From contig JAQSEB010000086.1 in NCBI GenBank assembly GCA_030063045.1, forward strand, positions 620,001-684,000: a DNA stretch of 64,000 bases. The letters run 5' to 3'. The stretch is from Pratylenchus scribneri (Eukaryota > Nematoda > Chromadorea > Rhabditida > Pratylenchidae). Below, one piece after another: positions 10,363 to 23,200 of this stretch. The notes under the pieces were generated by a model. It did no database searches. It was not told the DNA's origin and worked only from the letters and a program-made list of their open reading frames with translations. The translations under genes were made by a program, and so were the position numbers. The number at the start of each line of letters is the position of its first letter. Position 1 is the stretch's first letter.

Positions 10363-13248
10363 TTAATGTAAAGCCGTGGAGAATGGCGTAAAAGGAAATT
10401 GAAAGAGATTGACGGGTTTGATGGCGTTTTAATGGAATGCAAAATGGCCGAACGGGGAATGTGTTTTAGGGAGCAAAAGGGTGGCTGGCAGATTGCACAG
10501 GGGTTGGGGGCACTGAAATTGGAAGAATTGGGTGGATGGATGGTCCGTCCACCTTTCCCTTTTTTCAATGTTCAGCCAGCCGGATAGCTGGTCGGCTTCC
10601 TCCTCTGCTGTGCTTTGATGGGGGCTCTCTTCAAGGTCAACAGGGAATCTGAAATGATGGCTGGGAATTGGGCACATTTTTGGCAAAGGAAATGGGGGAG
10701 GGATGAGGAAGCAAATTTTCCCTTTAAGCCACTTCCAAATAAGAGTGAGGAGAAAAGCGCAGGAAACAGATGGAAAATGTGAGAAAAGGTCACAACAAAA
10801 ATTGGTGACCATTGACCACCCATTGTTGTCCAAAATCCATCAATTGTTAGGGTTGGGACAAAGGGTAAAAATTGGCATTTATCCTTCATATATTGAGAAT
10901 TTTTGGCTTACAAAAAGGTAAAATGTGCCAAAATTTTATGTAGACCAAAAACGGCATCCTGGAATATAAATGAAAGCCTTTGCCGTTTTCTTCCACTCCC
11001 CATCGATTTGCTCGATTCCTCCACAAATCGGAGTAAAGATATTTAGTAGGTGGAGTAAAAGAGGATGTGTTGTTTATGCGCACACAACCGCTTCAGGCGA
11101 AATGAAAACCGGTTGTTCCGGGTTTTCATTCCAAAATGGTGGAGGAGGGAATGAATGACTAATGAAAGGAGTGAAAGAAGGAGGAAAAGAGGGGCATAGT
11201 CTGCGCAGCAGATTGGATTGACCGATTGGGGCAAAAGCACATTAAAGGGGACAAACTTGAGGCTGACTGAATACTCTGGATTGGATATTTGAGTGATTTG
11301 AGATGACCGAGATGGATTAGGAATGTTTCCATTCAAGGGCATTTCGCGATGATTCACAAATAAATTGAGTGACGGTCTATGGAAAGGATGGCTTAAATGA
11401 ACCCATTTATTGAGACCCTTTTAAATTTCCAAAATTTTTTAGCTTAGAAGACATTCTAAACTTTCAAATGGCATATTCCCTTACTGGATTTGGATTTTCC
11501 TTTGTTGAGTTATGGCAAAAAACGCCTTGGTATTCAATCGTCCATTTTCAATAGATTCGAGATTAATACAAAAAAGTACTGTAGAAGGGGAAATTTCTGC
11601 TTGAGAAAGGTGATTGATTGCTTTCCCTTTCTATTTTAAGAAAGGAAAAGGGAAGATGCGGGAAAGTGAATATGCCTTGAGGAACATTGATCCTTTCTCT
11701 ATGACAAGCTCTACTAGTACAGTACTTATTATTTAAGGCAAATATGGATTTATTAAATCGGAATTGGATTTCAATTCATTCAAAAATTCTTAAGGGATAA
11801 TTTTATTAATTTATATTATATCTATTTGAAATTTCTAATATTAACCCGTTTTCATGGCATCTTCATTTTTCTCTTCACCAATGTTTGATTTTAAATGAAT
11901 TCAACAGTTTAATCGTTTATTAATTGCTGATGAATTGCAAGAGAATTTTTGAAATGGAAACCCTATTCAAAATTTCAAATACCATAAAAGTTTTAAAAAA
12001 AATTTTTTAGAAAATTCAACATAATATAGCGCCAATGGATTGAAAATGGCGATTGTCCTCCCATGTGGATGGATTTTCGATTGAATGGATTTTGGTTGGT
12101 GGTTGCATCCATCTCCAAAAGCTGTGCAGAGGTCGATGGGTTGTCGATTGATGGTAGAAAAAGAATTGAATGATGGGAAAGGGGATTACGGCAGAAGCAG
12201 CGCAACAGCCGCAAAATGAATGTTTCTGCCAGCCGGCGGCCACCTTTCTCTATGACAATTGAGGATTGACCCAAATTTGGATGTAGAAAAAGGGGAATTA
12301 CGGCAGGAATGGAATTTGGAATTCCAAATGAGGATATTTTAGTCAGCATTGCTGAAGGGTCTCCACCAATTTTGGTCAAGTACCACCAATTGACAGGGAA
12401 TTTTGTTGAGAAGATGGTCCAAAAATGGTGGTGGAAATGTAAATGGAATTAACCCAAATTTGTAAATGAAATTTAGTTCTCAAATTAGTGATAAAATTTA
12501 TATTTATCTTTCTTTTGGGTCAAGACTCGAGAGAATGAATTCCATAAATTGCAATTTTTTGAGAATAAGTCATTTTTCTTACAAATATTTTGAATCTTCA
12601 GAAAATTAGAAAGGTCAATTTTTAGAGCAAAAGAATATTCCTTCAACGGAAGGGAATAAAACTCCATAGAAAAATATTTAAAAATAGATTTAAAAATGTT
12701 GATAATTTAAAATTTTGTGGTGCATAAAATATTATTTTGCTGACTATCAGGGAACTGAAGCTGGAATGGAAATGGACATTCTTTTCAAATTCAAATTAGC
12801 ATTTATTCCATTTGGAGCCGCAGGGCTTATATTATGGAATTATTCAAAATTGCTTCATTTTATTTTTAAAAATTCAATTTGCTGATTTTGAGAATGAGAA
12901 AAATTCAACTACAATATTTATAGTGGAAGTACCATCTCGAATTCTTCGAGAAAATGGTTTTTTTCAAATAATTAAATTATTTCAAAAATTTCAATTTAGC
13001 CACTTTGTAAAAGAAACTCATGCCTTTATGATATATTGCCTTCTTAAATTGGCAATGGCCTCATTGAGCCATAGGCCAAAATCCAATGTTGGCTCTACAT
13101 ATTTAGCGCAATTTGACCTATTCTTCAGACAATTCATGGATTTAATTAAAATTATTTATTATTAATTTTTTATAAAAATTTGTTAATTTCATCAATTTAT
13201 AATTATTACATCATTAAATTAATTAAATTTTGCTGCCAATTTTATTTT
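10363..13248. other. Intergenic region upstream of the BRICHOS-like gene
   Basis: This separates the start of the BRICHOS-like gene from the stop of the CUE-domain gene, both on the minus strand. It should hold the promoter of the former. Family B arms are visible at about 11440-11525 and 13000-13085. Several overlapping frames of 60-134 codons exist on both strands in 10400-11360 and 11990-12380, but none shows a recognisable domain or a convincing splice chain. I see no gene here. Confidence 0.5.
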
Positions 13249-16018
13249 TCACAATTCCCTTGGCCCTCCATCTTCGCCCAATCTTTCCATTCTCCCATCG
13301 CCCCCATTGTTGATTCGTTGTTTTCTTGCGCTGAATTTGTTGGCCAATCCTTCCAAAAATCCTCTCCCTCCTCTGGCCAACATTCCTTGAATGCCCTTTT
13401 GCATTTCGGCATCACTAAAGTGCACCAGCGGGGAAGGGGGAATTTGTTCGGCGCCTTCAGGCGGACGGCCTCCAGTTTTGCTGGCCAATTTTGCTTTGAT
13501 TCGATTGGCCCATCCAGCTGCTGATGAGGTGGATGCATCGTGTTGACTGTCTTCATAATCTGTAAATTGCATAAGTTTTAATAAATGATTCATATAATTT
13601 CTTCCAATTTTCCTAATTGGCTCATTTTCATTTTCCCATCTCCTTTCTCCACTCTCTCATCAATTATTTACCATTAAAAATACAAAAAATAGGGAAATCA
13701 AAATGTGCCTCGTTAGCTCAGCTTGGTAGAGCGTCAGACTTTTAATCTGAAGGCCACGGGATCGAGACCCGTACGGGGCTAAATTTTTTTCAGTTTCTTT
13801 TAATATACCATCGATTATTGAGTGTATTTGGGCCATTCTTTTGACCATAGCTAAATTAGGAGGGAATCAATTCAGGAAGGCGATATGCCATTTGAAAGCC
13901 CTAAATCTCCTCTAAAAAGTGGCTGACCTAATTTTTTAATTTAAAAGACTATAAAATAAGCTAACTTTTTCTCCAAATAATTGGGTTAATTTATATTCAA
14001 AAATATTTAACATTTTTAAACTTTAAAGTTTGTTAAAACATTTAAAACTAAATGGCTTTACCCTCAAAATGATCGAGTTTATTTCACTTAAAGATATATA
14101 AAAAAGTTTATTTTTATTTCATAGATTAAAAATAGGCAAAATTGCAGAGAATTATTTGGGCTTCCAAATGGTATATAGCCTTCTTAAATTGGCACTGCCT
14201 CATTTTCTACCAATGGACAAAAAATCGATATAGGTACTAAATCGGTCATGTTGAATTCTCCACTAATAATTTTACCTAATAAGAATCACCCAAAAATGTC
14301 TTCCAATCGTTTTTTATTCCTCTCCCCAGCCTCCTCACCAATCAATGGTCCTTCGGGAATGGCCAATGCCGGATCGCGTTCAGCGAATTCCACAATTGGC
14401 CCATCTGGCACTGGTTCAGGCCTTTCCCTTTCCACACGCCTTTCGCTTTTCCCACTGCAATTTTGCCGGTGGAATAGTCGATGGGTGTTTGGCGAACGGG
14501 CTGCCCGGGTGGCCAACAATAATTGGGGCGGCATTGTGGGTCCAGGTGGCAATGGCCATCGACTCGAATGGCGGGCATTGGCACTAGCCTGGTGCTGGCT
14601 AATCATTGCTTGACGAAAATTTGGATCATGGCGAAGGTAGCGGAGAAATTCCTAAAAAAATTTTGTGAATTATTTTTACTGAAGTGGAAATAAATGTAAC
14701 TGTCAATGCCAAGAATGCCTAGGGGCTTTTCCTATTTATCCTACTGTACCCCCACTTTTTTCCTAATCGACTGTCACCCTATCCAATCAAATATTGCCCC
14801 AATCTGCCTTTTATTAAACCCGCCCCTTTTCCTCTCCCAATGCTTTTTCCTTTCAATTTCAATCACATTATAGTATTTAGTATGACAAAAGAATAATTTA
14901 AATTGAATTCCCCTAATCCCTATCCCGTTCAATTGGCCACATTGGGGGGCTAATAAGACCCGGCGAAGGCCAGGGGCAAAAGTATAGGCCCAGCTCTCGC
15001 CACAAATAACTTCAGCGCCCTAATTAGAAAAATTAATAGAAACATTATGTTAGCAAGACTGCTAATAAGTAAGGGATTGTTATTTAATTTGGTGAATAAA
15101 AATGTTGATGAACATTTTTCGTCTTGAAAATTTATCAAGGCCATTGATAAAAAAAAATAGCTTATTTAAGTCTTCGATCTATTCTAAGTCTAATTCTAAA
15201 TTCTAAACTATTATAAATAATACCAATATTTTGTTTGTGGCAAGATTTATGATGGATGGCCTCAAAATTTTTGATTTTTCGAAACGAACAAAATTTTTAG
15301 AATTTTTTGCCAAATTAAATAAATATTTCATCTGAAATATTTTACCATTATTATAGGTAAAGAATATATTTACTTGGTATTCCATTAAATTGTTAATTAC
15401 ATTTCAAAGAATATAAATTTATTTTTTGAATCTGAAATATATTAAAATGTTTTCGTAAAATATGCTTTTCTTATCAGCCATTTTTGCGATAATTTGTAAT
15501 TTAACAACGAAAAACTTTACCCGATTTTGAATGAGCAACGCAATTTTTTCATCATCCGCGCACGGATCCCTTCGACTTTGTTGGGTGCCATTTTCTGCAG
15601 ATGATGACGAAGAAGACTGTGGATGATTTTGATGGCTTAAAATTAAAAATAATGAAAAAAAAATATTAAAAAACAAAAATTTATTCAGTAAATTATTAAA
15701 AATTTTGGCAATTAATTCTAAAATTGTCGTTTTTTACCAATTAATTGGCCCACATTTTGCTTACCAATTTTGGCTACCATTCAATTCTCCTCGATTCGCT
15801 GCTCTTTTCAATGCCTCAATTTCATCAAAACATTCTCCATTATTTCTGTTTTGTACGGTGGTCGATGAACTTTGTTGAGGACATTCCGAATGATTTTGTG
15901 TGGCACTTCGCTCCAATAATTCTTCAATTGTTTGGCCCACATTTCCATCATATTTTCGCAAAACTGATTCAATCTGCCGGCCACTCAATTGAGGGAACAT
16001 TGCTTTGAATTGGGCCAT
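13249..16018 (-). CDS. cuedc1: CUE domain-containing protein, CUEDC1-like
   Basis: Proposed exons are 15765-16018, 15521-15635, 14290-14651 and 13249-13546, totalling 1029 nt and 342 residues. The N-terminus is a CUE ubiquitin-binding domain: MAQFKAMFPQLSGRQIESVL, then DGNVGQTIEELLE, with the typical MFP and LL motifs. The next block, DDEKIALLIQNREFLRYLRH, matches the segment after the linker in vertebrate CUEDC1. Near the end, FSDAEMQKGIQGML and FLEGLANKFSARK match its C-terminal helix. The middle is Pro/Arg-rich. The third intron is uncertain: the best-looking acceptor (at 13560) does not fit the phase, so I used the acceptor 13 bp further in. An unseen small exon is the alternative. CUEDC1 function is poorly known beyond ubiquitin binding. 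Confidence 0.8.
13707..13780 (+). tRNA. tRNA-Lys (anticodon TTT)
   Basis: The 74-nt sequence folds as a complete cloverleaf. The acceptor stem GCCTCGT pairs with ACGGGGC (one G-T pair). The D arm has TAGCTCAGCTTGGTAGAGC. The anticodon arm CAGACTTTTAATCTG places TTT at the centre of the loop CTTTTAA. The T arm is CACGGGATCGAGACCCGT. A T-run follows at 13784-13790, suitable for Pol III termination. It lies inside the last intron of the CUE-domain gene on the opposite strand. Confidence 0.95.
13833..14215. repeat. Family B foldback element, both arms
   Basis: The left arm runs GGCCATTCTTTTGACCATAG, then GGAAGGCGATATGCCATTTG and CCTCTAAAAAGTGGC. The right arm is diverged (TTGGGCTTCCAAATGGTATA, TAGCCTTCTTAAATTGGCAC). 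It lies in the same intron as the tRNA-Lys gene. Confidence 0.75.
14700..15030 (+). repeat. Family D dispersed element, copy 1
   Basis: It begins TGTCAATGCCAAGAATGCC, continues CCTACTGTACCCCCACTTTT and CCAATCAAATATTGCCCC, and ends with CCGGCGAAGGCCAGGGG and AACTTCAGCGCCCTAATTAG. Related copies lie at 39775-40115 (same orientation), 38370-38660 and 41270-41570 (opposite). It lies in an intron of the CUE-domain gene. Confidence 0.8.
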
Positions 16019-18440
16019 CGTCTAATGAAAGAATAGGGACATTGAATTATTCTGATGAGAGAGTTTTAAAGGAAAAGAAAGCTTTAAATGTAATATCCCC
16101 ATAATTTTAGGTCCCAAATATTCCAATTTTCCATTTTTTAAATTCATTAAATAACTTCCTAGAGGCTTCGTTAATTTTTAGTGAAATAGGTGGACCATGG
16201 GATTACTGTCGAATGTCGATTGAATACTTGCTTCCGTTCTTTGCCTTTATCTTCGCCAGGTTAATACCAATCAAGCAAAACAATATACCCTTTGAAAGGC
16301 CATAGTTTACTCTACAAAATGGCTTTAATGTATTTTAGATTTTTCTAATTTAATTAAAAATATAACTCTTCTTTTTAGAATGGGAGCCATTCGAGCTCTT
16401 GGACGAAAAGCCATCTTTTTTCTTAATAATTTTAGAATTCATAAAATATAATTTAGCCATTTTGTAGACGAAACTTAGGCCTTTAAAATGGTAGATCATC
16501 TTCAAAGATTGGTAATTGTCTCATTGAGCTATTGGCCAAAAACCCTAAATGTCAAGTACTCTTCCTCTACCCCTATGAGAAGATATTTTTACCCTTTTAC
16601 CTAATTAAAGAGTGAATGAATATAATAGGAATAAGAAACTAAATATACTAATTGCCTCAAGGTTACTCATAAAAAATTACAATAGAAAATGTGAGAAAAA
16701 ATACCGTCTCAAAATTGAGCAAATTGCCGCCTGCACAATCCTCGTTCATTTTTTGATTACTCATCACAGTCCGCAATTTTTGCAAAATATATAATGTTCA
16801 CATGAAGGAAAATTGTTGGAAAAAATCCTTACAAACGGGAATATAAAAGCAAAGGAATGAATGGATGTTCAATGATTAAGCGCGAAAGAAGAGGGAAAAA
16901 CAACAATCTTCTCAAGAAGGCTTTTAACGGGGAATAAAAGAGGAGGAAAATGGATAAATTATTGAAAGGAGAGGATAAATGTTTTTGGAAGTGCTTTTAA
17001 CAAAAATGGAAGCCTTCTCCCTTCTCAAATGAATACAAAAATGGAATCATTGAATATGTAAAAATGATGGAAAATGATGGAAAAGGATGTTTGCTTAAAG
17101 TGGGGAGGAATCGCAGATTTATTATTGTTGAATTATTACTTTTTTATAGGGCGAAATTTGGTCGCCTTAAGGGAAAAATAAGAAGAGGGAAACAGGATAG
17201 TCGATGTGTGATGAGTGACGAATTTGCTGGAGGGGACTTCAATAGTGTGTAAACGTGGGAAAAAAAGTGGGTGAAAGTGTAATGGTGAAGAAATTTGAGA
17301 GTAAGGTGGCGGTATGCTGTCTGTCAATATCCAATATTGGTTTGGGTGTGATGCGAGAGAGAGAAGAATGTTTTTGACGTTTATTTTGGGGGCAGGCTCA
17401 TCGGCTGGTAGCAATAAAGTTGGTCGGCTCTCGGCTGAAAATAATATAGACGGCTGTCAATAAAAAAGAAAATATAGGCGGCTGGCAGCAAAGTGGATAG
17501 AGATGGTTGATTGTCGAGAACCATCGAGAATATGTAACCGACTGCTGCTGCTGGTAGGCCTATCGATATGGAATTGACACATAATTTGTTTCTGATTAGA
17601 CAATTTGGATGACCCTTTTTATGATTTGAGTTTAGAAGAAATTTATTATTTTTTTTTCAAAGCTCAATGGGGTAATAAGATGAGCAATTTAGGGAATTCA
17701 TATACCCTATTAAAGGTCTGATTTTCCTTGTGGTTTATTAAATTGTATCCTACATTTTAAATGAATCAAAGGTCTAATAAATAAGTTCATACTTATATAG
17801 GAAATAACACGAATCTGACAAAGGAGAACTTCTCTCCAAAATATTTTAAAATTCATTAAATTTAATTAATCTACTTTACAGAGGGAAATCAAATCTTTCA
17901 AATGGTATATCGCCTTCCTAAATTGACTCGTGCCTCGTTGAACTATGGGCCAAAAACCCAAGCAAGTATTCAATTGGCCAATGGCAATATTCAATCGTAT
18001 TATTTCATATGATTTAATCAGACATGGATTAGGTATTAGGATTCGGTTGCTGGGTTTGAGGCAAAATTCTGGAAGAATCATAAAAAAGCAATCAGTGATG
18101 ATGACTTGGCCAAATTTTATGGCCTTTGTAATTCCTTTTTGTACGAATTTATTTGCCATGAATTTTAGTGATTTAACTGAAAAAAAAACATTTTATTTAT
18201 TTATCGGTGTCGAAATGGAGTCACAAATTTATGGAAATTGAAAAAAAAATAATGAAAGTCCAAATGGTAAAAAAATTATTGGATAAAAATTGGTTGGGAT
18301 GAGGAATGAAATTTATGGAAGGAAGGATCGGATTTTAACTAATTCATCATAGATTTTGGATTGAATTGAAGTGGACAAAAATTCTATCAAAAAATAAATG
18401 GAAAATAATAAAAAAAAATAAAGAATATCTAAATTATGCT

Positions 18441-18648
18441 AAAAATGTATCAAAAAAAAAATATTAAAATTGACTGTGAATTTTGGAATATTCGGGTTGG
18501 GACTTGGGATTATAAAATGTTTATGGAAAATGAGGTCAATTTCTAAAAATGTTTCAAAAAAAAATATTAAAATTGACTGTGAATTTTGGAATATTCGGGT
18601 TGGGACTTGGTATTATAAAATGTTTGTGGAAAATGAGGTCAATTTTAG
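18441..18648. repeat. Two-copy tandem duplication of about 104 bp
   Basis: Two near-identical consecutive copies each begin AAAAATGT(A/T)TCAAAAA and contain GAATTTTGGAATATTCGGGT and AAATGAGGTCAATTT. The few differences between the copies suggest a recent duplication. No function is visible. Confidence 0.85.
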
Positions 18649-18839
18649 GGTAAAATTTTAAAATCTAGAAATCGAAGGTTTTCTAGATGGATTGTCCTTT
18701 GATTTGTCATATTCCAGAAATCGCCTAGTTTCAAAATTCTGGACACAACAAATAAAAAATAAAGTGGAAATACGGTGGCCAAAATGTGCCTAATAAAAGT
18801 TGATGTTATATAGAAAGGGGGCTTATAGCTGCTTATGCT

Positions 18840-19800
18840 TTGGTTCTATCTTAAAAAAGAATTCTCTTTCATATATTCCTAAAAACGTGCCACTTATTTG
18901 TCTCCCAAAATCGACTTATTTTTGCACCAAATTTTTCCCTCTCCCAAAATCGACTTATTTTTGCACCAAATTTTCACCTCTCCCAAAATCGACTTGTTTT
19001 TGCACCAAATTGGGCGGAAATTTGAATTTTCACATTTACTTCCTCTTTTCTCTACTCAAATCTAATACGGAAAAGCTTAATTGTCCCTCAAAATGGGCTC
19101 GAGTCCTGTCTTAGGCTGTTTTTCTTCCGGCTTCGCGAGATTCCAATGCTCCGAGCCCCTAATCCTAAGCCCCTAGCCCCTAAATCCCATGCCGACCATA
19201 ACCCTAAGCCCCTAGCCCCTAAATCCCATGCCGACCATAACCCTAAGCCCCTAGCCCCTAAATCCCATGCCGACCATAACCCTAAGCCCCTAGCCCCTAA
19301 ATCCCATGCCGACCATAACCCTAATCCCTAGCCCCTAACTAGACTTATCCGGCTTAATTCCCCTATATCCATCTTAATCCCTATATCCACCTAAATCCCC
19401 CTATATCCGGCTAAATCCCGCGCACTTTCCGGGCCTCTATTATACTTCACCGACTTTCTAGTGGCCTTCCCAGCCATTTCCAATCCATTTCTATGCTTAA
19501 TCCCCCTATATCCACCTTAATCCCCCTATATCCACATTAATCCCCCTATATCCGGCATAATCCCGAGCACCTCCTTTTTGACTTCCGCGTACCCCAGGAA
19601 TGTCCCAAAATCGTTTTATATTATTTACAACGTGAAAAACAAATTCCCCCGATTTGGTGCAAAAACAAGTCGATTTTGGGAGAGGTGAAAATTTGGTGCA
19701 AAAATAAGTCGATTTTGGGAGAGGGAAAAATTTGGTGCAAAAATAAGTCGATTTTGGGAGACAAATAAGTTTTTCCGATTCCTAAAATTGTGTTGAGCCG
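18840..19800. repeat. Large foldback element with tandem-repeat arms and G-quadruplex-prone centre
   Basis: The left arm (about 18890-19012) has three tandem units containing CCCAAAATCGACTTATTTTT and GCACCAAAT. The right arm (about 19655-19770) has three units that are the reverse complement (TTTGGTGCAAAAATAAGTCG). Between the arms lie four exact 44-bp tandem copies at about 19150-19325, containing CCTAAGCCCCTAGCCCCTAA and CCATGCCGACCATAACC. Two clusters of an 18-bp motif (TTAATCCCCCTATATCCAC) follow at about 19350-19400 and 19495-19560. No transposase is visible. Confidence 0.85.
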
Positions 19801-20290
19801 ATGGGCAGTTTTTTTTGATGTCATTTGGTAATTTGTATAATATTTAATTCGCCAAACATTGTAATTAAATTACCGAAAAGAATAAGATTATAATGGTTCA
19901 TCAGTGATCTATCCTAGACCCAAACCCAAACCTTATATTCAATTCAATACTATTTTTGGTTTAGGAATGTAGGATAAACCCTTAAACCATTATAATTTTG
20001 GTACTTTTTTTCAGCAGTTTTAATGTTATTTTCGACAAATTAAACACTAATCAAAAAATAAATGCGAGTGAGGAAGGAGGGGAGATTGAATAAGCTCACG
20101 AACTTGTTTTTGGGACCAAAATTTTTCGGAAGGGGCAGGGACTATATTATAATGCACAAAAAGGGGATTTTGAACATGTTTGACTGAGAGACAAAGGAAT
20201 GTGAACAAAATATTTGAGGAGAAGGGGATTTGGGCGCTCTTCCATTTGCCACATTTCCATTAATGCCCATCAAAATATGTTGAAAATCCA

Positions 20291-23200
20291 TCAAATTCCA
20301 CCTCCTCTTAGCATTAGGGCAGTGCCAAACATGGCCAACATTGCCAACCATCCATTTGTGCCCATTCCGGCCACACCACCAGCCAATCCTTCCGGTTCCC
20401 CTTGATTGATTCCATCCGTGTCATCCTCTTCGCCTCCATCCTCGTCGTAATGTTCAACGGCACCGGATGAGGATTGTTGCTGATCACGTTGGGCATTTTC
20501 ACGTTTCTGTAAGCAATTGAATTCACAATCGGCCAGCTTGTCCGCGTGAAGACCCTGCAAATTGAGAAATGATTAAGAAAATTAATTAAAATTGAATTGC
20601 TAGAGTATGAGAATAAAAATTTAAGAATTTTTGGAGTTTATATCTTGCTTTTTGGCTATTTATTTGATTTAGAACTAATTAGGTCATTAGTCATTAAATA
20701 TAAGCCTAGATTTTTAAGGCTTTTGTTACGATTTAGCCTCTTAAGTCTTAATATATGGGCATGCCGCGTGATCATGAATTAAAATATATTTAGGGATTAT
20801 TTTATTTTCATCGATTCTCATTGTTTACTACACCTAATAAATGATTAAATTCTTTATTCTTTTCATTATATTTATTATTAATTAATTTTTGAATATGCCA
20901 AATCTATGCATTTAGACTTTAGAGAGAGTTCCTAAAAGGCTTTAATATTCAGATGATACAAAATATGTACAAAGATTCAATAGATTTTAAGGTTAATTTA
21001 TGTGTTTTAAAAACAATTTTTGAATTCTTTGAATGCTTAATTTATATAAGGAGGCTAAATTTGAAAATTAGACTTATATACATCTTAAACTCTTACGGCA
21101 CTTTAGGATGAATTCATTGATTTTTTATTATTGCTTTAGGCTTCATTGACCACACTTTGCTGACTTTGCTAGAGTTTAGCTATCGTAATATTTCCTTCTG
21201 ATATTTAATAAGCAAGGAAACAAGCTCAAATTTAAGGTCCATAAAAAAACTATTATTTAATTCCATTGGAGACTTCTATTTGAAAAATAAAATTCATTAA
21301 AAATGCTCTGATTCTGTGTGATTCTAATGTCGAAACTCGAAAACTTTCCTTGAACATTCCGGTCAGTGAACGGCACATAATCAGTGAGGCATCCTCCTCG
21401 CAAAGGCCCGACATTGCTTCCATATATTCTTGCAATTTATTGTTCACCGCAGTGCAAACTTCCTCATCCGGATGGTCCAGGAATTTTTCACTGAGATAAG
21501 TGCCTGAATTTTGAAGAGTAAATTGGCTAATTCCATTGAAACAATTGAAGTAAATCTACTTTTTGTCCCATAACTCAATGAGGCAATAATCAATTTTGAA
21601 AGGCGATTAGCCATTTTAAAGCCCAAAGTGTCCTCTAAAAAGTGGCCTTTTTTAAATTAAGAATCTAATTTTAAAAACGGTTATTTCTCTTTGAATGTAA
21701 TAAACCAGAATTGTTGAAGAAGAGCAGACTTATTGAAGAAAATCCGTTTAGGTATATAAGTTTTGAAAAAATTAGAATTGGCCACTTTTTAGAGGACATT
21801 TTTGGCTTTCAAATGGCATTTCGCCTTCCTAAATTGGTTGTTCCTTTGTTGAGTTATGACCAAAATGACGACCCAACTATTATTTTCACCTGCACTGACG
21901 GTCATTTCGCCAATGCGTTCTCGGGATAAGCATGGCCTGTGCTCATTCAACAATTGTTGGCCTTCGGGTGAGCAGGCATAGGTGAGGAGGTAGTAGCTCT
22001 AAATTTTTGGGATTTTTCATTTTACTAATGATTTATGTTCGGGGACACAACAATTGGAAAATGAAATTTTGGAAAAAGGAACAAACGAATTTTATTGCCT
22101 TATTAGGGAAAAATCATAAGGCCTGAGGCTCCAATCAATGTTTTTCTAAATGTTTTGTCTGATTATGTTTTTTTACTAACATTCTCATCTTCTATTTATC
22201 GTACAGCCTAATCTATGGCTCATTCGATTTGTTTTTTTTTTTGTTTATAATATTTCAATTTTAAATATCGGTTTGAACCTAATTTAGGACCACTGAAATT
22301 TCGAGTTTTAATTAACCGGTTACCTCAATAAAGTCTATCATGCCGAATCGAAATAGCCATAAATTAATGTGCTCTAGGATGCCTAATAAGAGCTGACAAT
22401 GAGATACAGCCATTAATCTTAAACTACAATATCTAAATATTTTTGGTCATTGGAAACAGAATTGTTCATATAATCAGGCAAATCAACTTTATTTTTAAGC
22501 TTATCATCAAATAAAAGATAGGGGAATTAGTTTAGATTTATAGGCCTTTCATAAATTAAAAATTCAAAAAATAAAAACAAACTCTGAGAAAACTGCCCGA
22601 ATTCTTTCGGTGCACCAACAAATCGCTGACTGTATTGCTGGCTTGCACAATTTCGGAATGACTGCATTCATGCGGCTCCGGGCCTTCGTCCTTAAAGGGA
22701 AAAATATATTATAAATCCATCTAATTAATATTTTCCCCCAAATTTCCATAAAAATAAAATTTTCCATATGATTCTTATTTATAATTTGGAGGATTGGGGG
22801 GTAGTTGATTGATTGGTTAGTTGATATTTCTAGTTTGTGACACATAAACTTATCGAGGAAGCAACCAATCAGCAGAGAGCAGAGGGAAAGCGCTATAGGC
22901 TATGCCATGGGGGCAAAGTACCCTCTACAATTTGCCATTTTTAATTTTATGAAATCCAACTTTTTGTTTGTCTGTTAATGTAAATAAACCTGAATTTTTA
23001 GAGGAAAACCGCTCATTTTACAAAATATTTTCAATTTTCGAAAGTTTAAAAAACCAATTTTTAGAGAACATTTAAGGAATTCAAATGGCATTATTCCTTC
23101 CTGAATTGGTTGCTTCCAAACAGACCCAGGTATAGGTATAGGTAATTAATCGGCAGACAATTGTCTTATATTTCTTTGCCAATTTATTTGTATTCAATCA

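Larger units (their letters stand above)
16019..20290. other. Repeat-rich intergenic region
   Basis: This is the upstream region of the CUE-domain gene and the downstream region of the Cys-rich secreted gene. It holds family B material at about 16255-16545 and 17875-17955, a two-copy tandem duplication at 18441-18648 and a large foldback element at 18840-19800. The rest is AT-rich or purine-rich sequence without a supported gene. Confidence 0.55.

Noticed and set aside
13242..13556. Alternative frames over the last CUE-domain gene exon
   Set aside because: Only the frame with FLEGLANKFSARK matches the family C-terminus; the others are shadows.
19146..19331. 61-codon repeat frame (PKPLAPKSHADHN)
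   Set aside because: It is a translation of the 44-bp tandem repeat, inside a foldback element, with no gene context.
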